The translations under genes and the position numbers were made by a program. A DNA stretch of 10,529 nucleotides from an uncultured Eubacteriales bacterium (lineage in GTDB: Bacteria > Bacillota > Clostridia > Monoglobales > Monoglobaceae). The DNA is taken from the NCBI GenBank assembly GCA_958352815.1, contig CATWQA010000056.1:1-10529 (forward strand). Direction: 5' to 3'. Below, one piece after another: positions 1 to 8,700 of this stretch. The stretch's first letter is position 1. Each line of letters begins with the position of its first letter. A model generated the notes under the pieces. It did no database searches. It saw only the letters and a program-made list of their open reading frames with translations, and had not been told where the DNA came from.

Positions 1-212
1 GGCATAGTGCGACGATGCGGCGGCAATGTCGCCAAAGCCTTTATCAAAATTTTGTTGAGGTTTGGGGCAACGCCCCAATCGGTTTCCCCGAAGGGGAAAA
101 CCGACGCCGCCCGGGTCTGGCGGGCGGAACAGGGCTCGGCATGAGATACACCGATGTGAGAATATAAAGTTACCGGGATTATTATTTTATAAAATTTTAA
201 CACCGCAAAACA
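1..212. other. Left-edge intergenic region without a supported gene
   Basis: No convincing coding sequence is visible. One plus-strand frame is open from the window edge to a TGA at 142-144, but it runs straight through the hairpin repeat and its translation resembles nothing I recognise, so I do not call it a gene tail. Positions 145-212 are AT-rich and unremarkable. The only definite structure is the three-hairpin repeat at 57-127. Confidence 0.5.
57..127. repeat. Three-hairpin repeat block, left copy
   Basis: Three hairpins lie end to end. The first (62-78) has a 7-bp stem TTGGGGC/GCCCCAA around the loop AAC. The second (79-104) pairs TCGGTTT-CCCC with GGGG-AAAACCGA around GAA, with a one-base bulge. 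The third (107-127) pairs CCGCCCG with CGGGCGG around a 7-base loop. Positions 57-104 match 9563-9610 in the same orientation at 44 of 48 bases, with the last 33 bases identical. The block lies downstream of spoIIP, about 85 bases past its stop, and could help end its transcription, but no strong T-run follows on the minus strand, so this is only a possibility. Its dispersed occurrence points to an intergenic repeat family. Confidence 0.75.
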
Positions 213-1406
213 CTATTTCAATCCATTTAAGAAATCGGCTATGCACTCAACGGCGCAGGTAATTCCCAGCTTTGCCTCGCTCAGACTGTTGCCGCTTGTT
301 CCCACCTCTATTATAACGCTGCCCTTGGTGGTGTGCCCGTTAAAACGCTCCTGTCTCAGGTTCACGTAGCGCATAAGATTTGGGTACTTACTGTCGATTT
401 TATCCTGCAGCTGCACCGCAAATTTCAAGTTTTCCCGCCACTCCGGGTGGTACAGCCCCTTTTCATTGGTGCCCACAACAAACATAAGCTGCGCCGCATT
501 TTTGCCGTCTATTTCGGTCACGACCTTTGCCTTTGTACCGTCGTCATAAACTATAGAGTCTCTGTGAATGTCAAACACCACCTGTATACTCGGATACTCC
601 TCCAAATATTTCTCGGTTGAGGACAGGGCGTCCGCATAAGAGCCGTTAAAGGAGGGGTGATCGTGAAGCTCGGTATCGTGGAGGGTCTCAATTCCCCGCT
701 CGTTAAAAAGCCTTGCCGCCTCCGCTCCCACAGCAACCACGTTTTCCGATGTGTCCATGCTCCTGTCGCTCTCATCGCGGTTGTACTTGCTCGCCCCCTC
801 GGGGGCGTAGGCTTCGGTGGCATGAGTGTGCACTATAAGAACCTTCGGTCCCTCGCCGCTCATATCAAGCTCCAAGGGCTCGCTGAGAAGCTCATCCACG
901 TTCACCCCGTAGGAGGTCTGGTTTCCTATTCGGATTTGGTATGAGTCATACCGTGAGTTTTGAGCCGCGTCTATAGCCTTTATATCCGAGCCCGTTTCCT
1001 CTTGGGGCGTTTCGGTTGGAGTCTCTGTGGGAGTCGGCTCTGCTGTGGGCGGCGGGGTATAGTTCTCCCCGCTTTTTACTATTTCATAGCTGTTTACCAA
1101 ATCCGCCCCGTGAATTTCCGCCGCCAGAGCCCCCGTTGGGTTAAAGGGGTCAAAGCCCAATACCTTTGCGGCAAGACCTTTAAGGGCGTCCGTCAGAGCT
1201 CCCTTGACATAAATCGTCTCCGAAGCTGCCGAGTCAGCCGGCGCAGGTTCCTCATTCTCCCCTCCCGAAAAAGCCGTTGCAATAATTCCGACTATGACGG
1301 CAACCGCTGCCGCAAGCACTGCCGCCCTTATTATTTTGTGTCCGTCAAGCACCACCGCATGGTACGCGGGGGCGGTTCTTTTTCTTTTATAGCTTCTCTC
1401 TATCAT
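213..1406 (-). CDS. spoIIP: Stage II sporulation protein P (SpoIIP), peptidoglycan hydrolase
   Basis: The 397-residue product fits SpoIIP, the amidase/endopeptidase that works with SpoIID and SpoIIM to cut septal peptidoglycan during engulfment of the forespore. A basic N-terminal segment is followed by one membrane span (about residues 28-46), then a Pro/Thr/Glu-rich linker (about 118-138) and the catalytic domain (about 185-395). Family signatures are visible: HTHATE at 193-198, DIHRDS at 279-284, and GSVIIEVG with Glu367 followed by NSLSEA. By analogy with Amidase_3-like enzymes, His193 or His195 and His281 are likely zinc ligands and Glu367 the likely catalytic acid. The ATG at 1404-1406 is supported by GGAGG seven bases upstream. 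The gene stands alone: the gpr gene that precedes spoIIP in Bacillus is not upstream, where a divergent gene lies instead. A mother-cell sigma-E promoter is expected. Confidence 0.93.
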   Translation of the reverse strand: MIERSYKRKRTAPAYHAVVLDGHKIIRAAVLAAAVAVIVGIIATAFSGGENEEPAPADSAASETIYVKGALTDALKGLAAKVLGFDPFNPTGALAAEIHGADLVNSYEIVKSGENYTPPPTAEPTPTETPTETPQEETGSDIKAIDAAQNSRYDSYQIRIGNQTSYGVNVDELLSEPLELDMSGEGPKVLIVHTHATEAYAPEGASKYNRDESDRSMDTSENVVAVGAEAARLFNERGIETLHDTELHDHPSFNGSYADALSSTEKYLEEYPSIQVVFDIHRDSIVYDDGTKAKVVTEIDGKNAAQLMFVVGTNEKGLYHPEWRENLKFAVQLQDKIDSKYPNLMRYVNLRQERFNGHTTKGSVIIEVGTSGNSLSEAKLGITCAVECIADFLNGLK

Positions 1407-1440
1407 CTATTTTCCTCCACGCTTGTCTTTGTATCATTTA

Positions 1441-1469
1441 ATCATATTCGCTAAATGGAAAAATATACA
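1441..1469 (-). promoter_or_regulatory. Possible sigma-E-type promoter for spoIIP
   Basis: On the minus strand, TGTATATT (1462-1469) and AATATGAT (1441-1448) are separated by 13 bases, roughly 35 bases upstream of the spoIIP start. They resemble the sigma-E -35 (xxxATATT) and -10 (CATACAAT-like) elements, with matches at five of eight positions in each. In an AT-rich stretch this match could be chance. The main reason to consider it is that spoIIP is sigma-E controlled in studied spore formers. Confidence 0.25.
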
Positions 1470-1504
1470 TGTACAGTGTAATAATAATGTAAATTAAACT
1501 TAAC

Positions 1505-1533
1505 TTGTGTATAACTTCATTATGTGTTAAAAT
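1505..1533 (+). promoter_or_regulatory. Vegetative-type promoter for the DUF975 gene
   Basis: TTGTGT (1505-1510) and TAAAAT (1528-1533) are separated by exactly 17 bases, and TGT directly precedes the -10 to give an extended -10 (TGTTAAAAT). Transcription would start near 1540, leaving a leader of about 55 bases before the GTG start. The arrangement fits a housekeeping sigma-A promoter. The same TGTTA(A/G)AAT word occurs upstream of the GH3 gene. Confidence 0.6.
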
Positions 1534-1580
1534 GTAACAAAATAGGAAAAAAATAATAACATTTTATAATTAATTAATGA

Positions 1581-1587
1581 AAGAAGG
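1581..1587 (+). promoter_or_regulatory. Ribosome binding site deciding the GTG start
   Basis: AAGAAGG lies seven bases upstream of GTG 1595-1597 and inside the longer ATG-initiated reading frame. The ATG at 1577 is preceded only by an AT-rich run with no Shine-Dalgarno match. This favours initiation at the GTG. Confidence 0.65.
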
Positions 1588-1594
1588 TTTTAAA

Positions 1595-2287
1595 GTGAAA
1601 AGCAGAGACTTTAAACAACTATCTTTGCAGCAGCTTAAAGGTAACTATGGAAATGTTACAGTGGCGCTGCTTGTGGTTATGTTGATTACAGGCGCGGTTT
1701 CAGCGATCTTTAATCTTCCCACAACAATCTCTACCAACCTCCAAGGCGGAACGGGATTAGAGGACATTTCCACTCCTCTCGTGATATTCTCATCTGTAGG
1801 AAGCGTTATCGCATGTGTTGTTGCCTCCTTGTTTGCATACGGCGTCAGCAAGTATATGCTGAACTTCGTTAGATCCGGTCAGAGTGACATCAGATACATA
1901 TTCAGCGGATTTTCCGAGGGGTTTAATACTTGGGTACGCGCTTTTGTTCTCCAGGTGCTTATGAGCGTATTTATTATGCTTTGGAGCCTGCTGCTTGTAA
2001 TTCCCGGAATTATCGCTTCTTACAGATATATGATGGCTTATTACATTCTGGCAGATAACGAGGATATGTCGGCAATAGACGCAATCAGAGCCAGCAAGCA
2101 GATGATGATAGGCCACAAGTGGGAGCTGTTTGTTCTCCACCTGAGCTTTATCGGCTGGCTTGCACTGTGTATTATCACATGCGGTATCGGATTTATCTTC
2201 CTGGCTCCCTATATGGAAGCATCGATCGCAAACTTCTATGAGTACCTCCGCGGTATTTATGACAGCAATAAGAGCGCAGTTGCATAG
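1595..2287 (+). CDS. DUF975-family integral membrane protein
   Basis: This 230-residue protein matches the DUF975 membrane family, whose function is not established. Hydrophobic segments lie at about residues 21-40, 62-88, 114-140 (possibly extending to 152) and 178-206. The family-like block IPGIIASYRYMMAYYILAD (136-154) is followed by IDAIRASKQMMIGHKWELF (161-179) and a final APYMEASIANFYEYL. An upstream in-frame ATG at 1577 would add six residues but has no ribosome site, whereas AAGAAGG at 1581-1587 sits seven bases before the GTG at 1595, so I prefer the GTG. The gene is a single transcription unit: it diverges from spoIIP and ends 17 bases before an intrinsic terminator. No soluble or catalytic domain is visible. 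A bilayer-embedded regulatory or stress role is possible but unsupported here. Confidence 0.85.
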   Translation: MKSRDFKQLSLQQLKGNYGNVTVALLVVMLITGAVSAIFNLPTTISTNLQGGTGLEDISTPLVIFSSVGSVIACVVASLFAYGVSKYMLNFVRSGQSDIRYIFSGFSEGFNTWVRAFVLQVLMSVFIMLWSLLLVIPGIIASYRYMMAYYILADNEDMSAIDAIRASKQMMIGHKWELFVLHLSFIGWLALCIITCGIGFIFLAPYMEASIANFYEYLRGIYDSNKSAVA

Positions 2288-2303
2288 ATTTAGACAGACG
2301 TAA

Positions 2304-2337
2304 AAAAAATCCTTGCCCAAACAGGCAAGGATTTTTT
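2304..2337 (+). terminator. Intrinsic terminator after the DUF975 gene
   Basis: AAAAAATCCTTGCC (2304-2317) pairs perfectly with GGCAAGGATTTTTT (2324-2337) around the loop CAAACA. The G/C-rich core is followed by a T-run in the plus direction. The stem also has a run of A on its left, so it could act in the minus direction too. Confidence 0.92.
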
Positions 2338-2346
2338 GATTTTCTT

Positions 2347-2366
2347 GCTTGCCAGATGCGGCAAGC
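2347..2366. repeat. Short hairpin GCTTGCC/GGCAAGC
   Basis: A 7-bp perfect stem encloses a 6-base loop (AGATGC) just past the DUF975 terminator. The surrounding word CTTGCTTGCC...ATGCGGCAA recurs in altered form in the hairpin at 10394-10423, so the two may be relatives. Confidence 0.5.
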
Positions 2367-2429
2367 AAACGCAGCACGTGAGTATTTACTTTTTATTCCA
2401 AAGCATATTATTTTAATCAAATTTAATAA

Positions 2430-2501
2430 TTTGGCAAATCGCCCGCCCCGTTGCGCTTGCCCGACCTCCCCAAGCGCCGGGGCGGGCAATGATTTTGCAA
2501 A
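2430..2501. repeat. Large GC-rich hairpin in the 2338-2730 intergenic island
   Basis: GCCCGCCCCG (2441-2450) pairs perfectly with CGGGGCGGGC (2478-2487). After a two-base bulge, GCGCTT (2453-2458) pairs with AAGCGC (2472-2477), leaving a 13-base loop. AT-rich arms outside, TTTGGCAAATC and GATTTTGCAAA, extend the pairing imperfectly. The strong stem lies in gene-free sequence between two genes whose 3' ends face each other and which have their own terminators, so it is more likely a repeat than a regulatory signal of either. Confidence 0.75.
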
Positions 2502-2542
2502 TGGATTTAATTATACGTAACCGTCCAAGTTGTAGGGGGCGG
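2499..2542 (+). repeat. 44-bp dispersed repeat, copy downstream of the GH3 gene
   Basis: This segment starts AAATGGATT, passes through GTAACCGT and ends TTGTAGGGGGCGG. It aligns without gaps to 9151-9194 at 34 of 44 positions, in the same orientation. Its right end overlaps the left inverted arm of the 150-bp element. The two copies flank the whole GH3 transcription unit. Confidence 0.65.
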
Positions 2543-2681
2543 CTTCCCAGACGCCCCGCAGTTAAACCAATGTAATTATATAAATTGACAGGGATTATGA
2601 TTTAAAGAAAATTCCAAATCGGCATAATATGACATTTACTGTTAATATAACAAGCGGGGCGTATAGGAATCCGCCCCCTAC
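2532..2681. repeat. 150-bp MITE-like element with 28-bp inverted ends
   Basis: The left end (2532-2559), starting GTAGGGGGCGG and ending ACGCCCCGC, is the reverse complement of the right end (2654-2681) at 25 of 28 positions. The ~94-base interior is AT-rich and has no open frame of note. The form matches a small non-autonomous palindromic element. I see no clear target-site duplication at its edges, and no transposase is present in the window. Confidence 0.6.
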
Positions 2682-2726
2682 GGCACAATAATATACATAT
2701 ATCCTGACCCATTTATTGACAATTGC

Positions 2727-2760
2727 AAAAAGCAGGGTCGGCGAAATGCCGAACCCTGCT
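2727..2760 (-). terminator. Intrinsic terminator of the GH3 gene
   Basis: AGCAGGGT (2731-2738) pairs with ACCCTGCT (2753-2760), and CGGC with GCCG inside, with one bulged A and the loop GAAAT. On the minus strand the stem is followed by a run of five T, about ten bases past the stop codon. The matching A-run on the far side makes weak two-way action possible. Confidence 0.9.
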
Positions 2761-2769
2761 TTTCGTCTT

Positions 2770-5700
2770 TTAAACCAGCTTATCAATACTTCCCAGGTTA
2801 TAAACTCTTTCAAAGCCCATTTCCCTTGCGGCGTCCACAGCCGTCTCCGCTCTGGAGCCTGCCGAGCAGTAGAAAATTAAGGTTGTGTCTGTATCATAGG
2901 CGCTCAGTCCCTCTTGAATATTATCTACGGGAATGTTCACCGAGCCCTCATAGGACTTCTCCGCAAACTCCTCCTCTGAACGAACGTCAATCAGAACCGC
3001 TCCGCTCTCTGCCAGAACCAGAGCCTCCTCTGCCTCGATGGTATCGGCTCCCAGACTGCTCATGGGGATTTCCGCCTCGGTCTCTCCGTCGGTTATATAC
3101 ATAACCCCGTCCTCAATCCGCATATCCTTTATGTCGATATCCGCAGCCTTTTTCAGCTTATAGCACTTCATGCAGTCGGTGAAAACAATCACCAAGCCGT
3201 TATCGCAGCCGGCGTAAAGTCTGCCCTTATATTCCACAAGCTTGTTTATGCCGTAGGTATCGTCATAGCTGTAGGGCAGGTCTGCTTCATAGAAGAACTC
3301 CGTGCTGAGCCGGGTTTTTGAACCGTCAATATTGGAAGTCCAAACCTTTGCTTCTCCGCTCAAATCGTTTTTTGTCAGCGTTACTTGCGTGCCGTTCCAT
3401 GTGGTGTACTGAACGGGTCTGTCAAAGTCCTGCGCTTCTTCCGCTTCTTCCGCCTCTGCCGTTGCCGCCGTGCTGCCGTAATACTCAACAATGATTGCAT
3501 AGAGCTGCTTATTGCTGCTTCCGCCGTAGACATAAACCGGCTTTGTTATATCCGTTATTTCAAGGCTGAAGTCCTTATCAGAGCCTGTTCCGGGCTGGGT
3601 TATGTTGTTGTCCTCGCTCTGATAGATAGTCATGCTGCGTATTGCCTCACCGCCGTTAAACAGAGCCGTTACCCTGCAAGGAGCCTTGGGCGTAAAGTAC
3701 AGACACCTGTTTGTGGTGCTTCCTCCGCCTGCCTGCCATGCCTTTGTAAAGCTGTAGTCATAGGTCTTTTCGTTTACGTCGCTGTAGGTATATTTTGTTG
3801 ACTTGCTTGCTACAGCCCAGCTTCCGTAGCCGCTGAGACCGTTTACTGTCTGTTCATAAGCTGTATTATCGCTGCCTCCCGTGAGCACGGTATAGTCATA
3901 ATCCTTGCTGTCAAGAGAATATACCACAATCTCACTGTCAACGGGCTCCGTCCATATTTGCTCATATGTTTGAGACAGAGCCTTACCCGCTGAGTCGGTT
4001 ACCACAAAGGACACATTATCTCCGTCTGCCGCACCTGTTGCAAGCTCATACTCGCCGGCGCCCTTTACCGCAGTGCTGACAGGGGTTTTGTCCGCTGCCT
4101 GAGCGGTCAGCGTAACATCTGTAGGCAGAACGCTTCCCCTGTAGCCCAGAGTAACCTTAACTCTGCCGTCCGTTTTGTTCAGAACCTTGTCTATGGTGTA
4201 TGGCTCCTCATCGTTATTTTCTATATAGTTGAGCCTGAAGTAGTCAAGGTTAATGCCGTTGGTCTGGATATAGACTGTTGCGCAGCCGTATTCGTCAAGG
4301 AGTCCGTTAAGCTGTGCGTTATACAGAACGTCACCGTTGAGCTTAAGGTCTGCCGTTGACCATGTGCTCCAGCCGTTTGTTGCCGACAGTGAGGCCGAGG
4401 CAATCAGATTTTCCGCGTTTGAGTTCTTAGCCAGACTCACGTTGACAACTCCTGCGTTCTTGCCCGCATAGCGTACGGCAATGCTCTCCAGGTTGGACAG
4501 CTTAACCGCCTTGTATTCCATCCACGCATCCGCCGTGCTTCCCGCATCGTGACCGCCGCTGGAACCGTTCTGGTCGTCTGTCAAGTCCGCTCCGTTACCG
4601 TCGTCGGCGTACTCGCCCTCAATCTGCATGTTCACCTGAACCATCAGCGTTCCGCAGGTCAGCTCCTCAACATTTGCGGCCGTAATCTGAATAATTCCGT
4701 TTCCGTAAATCGTCAGCTCGCCCGTTTCGCTGTCTATATCGGCAACCTTACGCACCGAATTGTCATACTTCTTAATCTGCCATACGAACTTTGAGCTGTC
4801 AACAATGTTTCCGTCCTTGTTGGTCACCTGCATCTGTATGCCGCTGTAGGGGCTGACGTTTGTTACTGTTCCCGTTGCTCCGTCATACATGGGTATGCCG
4901 CCCTCACGGTAGTCAATGGTTCCCTTTTCGATGTGCTTGGGATTAACCGAGCTCAGGGTGTAGGTCTCGGTCAGGTTATCCAGAGGCACAGAGTTCATGT
5001 TGTTTATCTTCTGGGCAAGAATATTGTCAAGCTCCGCCTTGGTTGTTGCCGCCTTAATCTCGTCAACGCCGTGGGCGTAAATCTTCTCAATCTCCGCCCG
5101 ATTGGTCTCGGAATATGCCGCCATGGGCAGCTTGTCGTATGCCGCCTTGAGCTCAGCAAGCGCCCGGTTGATTTCGTCCGCTGACGGCTTAATCTGCAGC
5201 TTGTTTACAACCGGGAATGAATCCGTCTTGGTAACCCCGTCGATTGTGACGCTTGCGGTGATAGTGGCAACCCCCTCGTATGCTCCCGAGCTTACAACGC
5301 CGCTGCTGTTTACCGTTGCCACGTCTGTATTTGAGCTTTCGTACTTAACCGTTGCCTTAGACAGGTCGTACCATGACTCGTCGTTCATAACGGCAGACAG
5401 GTTTGCCTTGATTTGGGTTACCGACTGGAGAGCCGAACCGTCCTCGCAGATAAGACCGTTTAAGGACACGCCGTCAGGCAGAGCCTTTACCGTCTTTAAT
5501 GAAGCGTCCAGAACACCTGTTACGTCAAAGGTCTTTGCAATTGACGTATCGTCAGCGTTCTTTGCGATGTATGCGGTATATGTTCCCGTGGGCACAATAT
5601 CCTTCTGTGCGCTCTCGCTGAACAGGTACATATCACCCACATTAAGCTCAATCTCCACCGTCTCGGTCTCTCCGGGCTCAATCAGAGCCGTCTTTTCAAA

Positions 5701-8700
5701 GCCCTTAAGCTGCTTCTTGGGAGTGTTGCCCTCTCCTGCGCCGGGGTGAGCCACATATAGCTGAACAACCTCTCTGCCCGCCATAGTGCCTGTATTCTTA
5801 ACGTCAACCGTGAACTTAACCGTGCCGTTGGCGTCAACGCTGGTCTTGTCAACAGTCGGGTTTGAATATTCAAAGGTGGTGTAGCTCAAGCCGTAGCCGA
5901 AGGGATATACCGGCGTACCGCTGTAGTACTGGTATGTATGACCCGGGTTGGTTCCGTCCGCCTGAATGTCGTAGTCGGTGTACTTGCCTTTTATTCCGCC
6001 TATTGTCTGGTCTTTCGTGTTGGAAAGCTCCATCTTTTCAACGTCTGAATTTTTATACCAGGTTGTTGTCAGTCTGCCTGACGGGTTAGCCTTACCTGTC
6101 AGAATATTTCCCAGAGCCGTGCCCTGCGCCTGACCGTTGTACGCTGTCCAGAACATAGCCTTGCACTTGTCCTTGAAGCCCTCAACGTTTATCTGTCCCA
6201 GAGCCGACAGCACAACCACTGTCTTTTCGGGATAAGCGTCACATATAGCCTGAACGTGCGCCTGCTCCGATGAAAGGTTGATAGAGGTTCTGTCCTTTGA
6301 CTCTGAAGCTTCTCTGTTAAAGCCGTCCTGCTGGGGCTCTGTTCCGCCGTATGCGATAATCACGTCCGCTGCGTCAAGCTGAGCCTTGTAGTTGGCAACG
6401 GTAAACGCCTCGTTGTTGGGAACGGCCGAGATGTACAAGTCGGCTGTTCCGTTGTAGCCGCCGTCCTCGCCTGTGTAATCACCCGTGCATACCGCAAAGG
6501 TGTCGTTGTCCGCTGTTACGGCAGACTGCGCCCTCGCAACCGTGGGTCCGCCCTGACCGTAAGCTATTACGAAGGAACCGCCCTTGCGGCTTCCTGTGGA
6601 CATTTCCACTTTAATGGATGCCACGTCCAGGAAGTTCACATTCTTTATGCAAGCCGTTGCCTTGCTCGTCACGTCCCGAAGAACTCCGCCCTCTAAGGTC
6701 ATTCCCGAAACGTTCTCTGCCTTGGACAGGTCGATTTCCTTCTCCTTGCCGTCCTTCATTACCAGCTTTAAGCTCTTTACGTCAAATAACGACTCGTTGT
6801 CCGACACGCTGCCCAAAAGGGTTACGTTTGCGCTCGGGTTAATTTCCTTAACAGCCGCCGTTATACCGTCTATGGGGTTAACGTTCTTGGTTGGCGAACC
6901 GGAATAGTCGCCCAGAGCCAGCCTGTTTGTCAGGTTGCCCACAACTGCCACGTTGCTGACGTCGCTCTTAAGAGGCAGGAAACTGTCATCATTCTTTAAG
7001 AGAACCAATGCGTCCTCAGAAGCCTTTTCGGAAACAGCCACGTGCTCGTCGCATTCAACCACGCTTGGGCTTATATCTCTGTAGGGCGCCTCCTCGTCAA
7101 ATTCACCGGTTCTGAACCTCTGGAGGAACAGGCGGTAAACGTTTGTCTCTATTTCCTCTTCCGTAATATATCCCTTTTCAACTGCCGCGACGCCGTACTG
7201 CTGGGTCTTGTTTCCTCCGCCCAGGTTGCACTCTAAGTCCATGCCGTTTTTAAGAGCGTTGGCAATATACGCCTCCGGCTCCAAAGTGTCGCTGCCCAAA
7301 GAGCCCTTTTTGTACGCGCTTGTGTTTATAAGATCCTCACCTGCGCCGCAGTCTGTGGTAATATATCCGTCAAAGCCCCAGTTTCTTCTGAGCAAGTCGT
7401 TCTGGGTATATGAATTTGCGGCGGAGGGAATGTAGTTATACAAAAGGCTGCCGTTTCTGTATACTGTTGTGGCGTTGTACGAAGCCATAACCGAACCGGG
7501 ATTTGCCGCCTCGGTCACGTCCTTAAACACTCTTGTGTAGTAGTTCCTCAGGTTAAACTCAGTCATAACGGAGCTGCCGCCTCTGCGGTATGATTCGTTA
7601 TTGTTCGCCGTGTAATGCTTAATGGTGGCAATAGCCTTTAAGTATTTGGGGTCGTTGCCCTGGAGACCGTTTACGAACTCGGTGCCCAGCTGGCTTGTAA
7701 GGTACGGATCCTCGCCGTAGGTCTCCTCGTTTCTGCCCCACCTGGGATCCCTCGCCATGTTGATTGTGGGCGTATAGAACGAGAGGTTGTATACGCTGCT
7801 CTTTGCTCTGATTTCAGTTGAAATAAGGTCTGAAATTGTATATATCAGCTCACGGTCCCATGTGTTTGAAAGTCCCAGGGGCGATGAGAACGAGGTCGCC
7901 TGTCCTTGGCGCGCCACGCCGTGCAGACATTCCTTCCACCACTGGTACTTAGAAACTCCCAGCCTCTCAATGGCAGGAGCGTCCTTGCCCAGCTGTGAAA
8001 TCTTCTCCTCAAGGGTCATTCTCGAAACAAGGTCAGCCGCCCTCTCCTCAAAGGAGTAGCTTGTGTCCATATAAATCGGTTCGCCGCTTGAGATGTTGAC
8101 GGCAATCTTTTTCGTGTTGCTGAGGGGCTGCATAGAGCTTATTCCGTCCCAGATGAATACCTTAACAATTCCTCGCTCCGGCTTGCTGAGAGCAACTGTC
8201 TGAGCTCCGCTGCCGTCAAGCGGAACGTTGGTCATTGCTGTCATTTCCGCCTCACTTGAATCCGCATAGGAAGCCGCAAGCAGAGTTGCGCCCTCGGGAG
8301 CGTCCTCGCCTTTCACATATGTAACCTGCAATGCGCCGCTTTCGTCATATTCCGCCCCTGTTACGGTGTAAGGCATATCAGGGTCAGCCGTGGGTACAGG
8401 TGCAGGCTCGGGAGGAGCCGCTGTGGGCGTCGGGTCGGGAACCACAGAACCGCCGCTGCCGTATAACTTAACATATACGTAATTTCCGCAGTACTGATTT
8501 GCCCCAATTCCTGTTATGTTTAAGGTCAGGTTGCCCGAAGCTTCGGTTGTGGTCAGGCTTGCGGTGTTGGTCTTAAATGAGTCCCACGCCCCGTTGTTCA
8601 CGTTGGCAAAGGAGGCAACCTCTGTCTCCCCTACCTTAACGGAAACCGCCGCGTCGTTCTTGCTGGCAACATACAGGTCAATCTTGTCGTAGCCCGTGTT

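Noticed and set aside
1..144. Partial coding region entering from the left edge
   Set aside because: The open frame reads through the three-hairpin repeat and has no recognisable protein features, so an edge-truncated gene is not supported.
1407..1504. Operator or small gene in the spoIIP-DUF975 divergent gap
   Set aside because: A short ACATGT palindrome near 1467-1472 is the only symmetry and is too small to support an operator; no small coding frame with a ribosome site was found.
1790..2377. A 195-codon minus-strand frame opposite the DUF975 gene
   Set aside because: It runs through the terminator hairpin, has no ribosome site, and is Cys/Asn-rich with no family resemblance. The plus-strand frame has a promoter, ribosome site and family motifs.
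5102..5749. A 215-codon plus-strand frame inside the GH3 gene
   Set aside because: It lies antisense to the FnIII, Ig-like and helical parts of the GH3 protein, and its length follows from the codon bias of that gene. No upstream ribosome site or recognisable domain.
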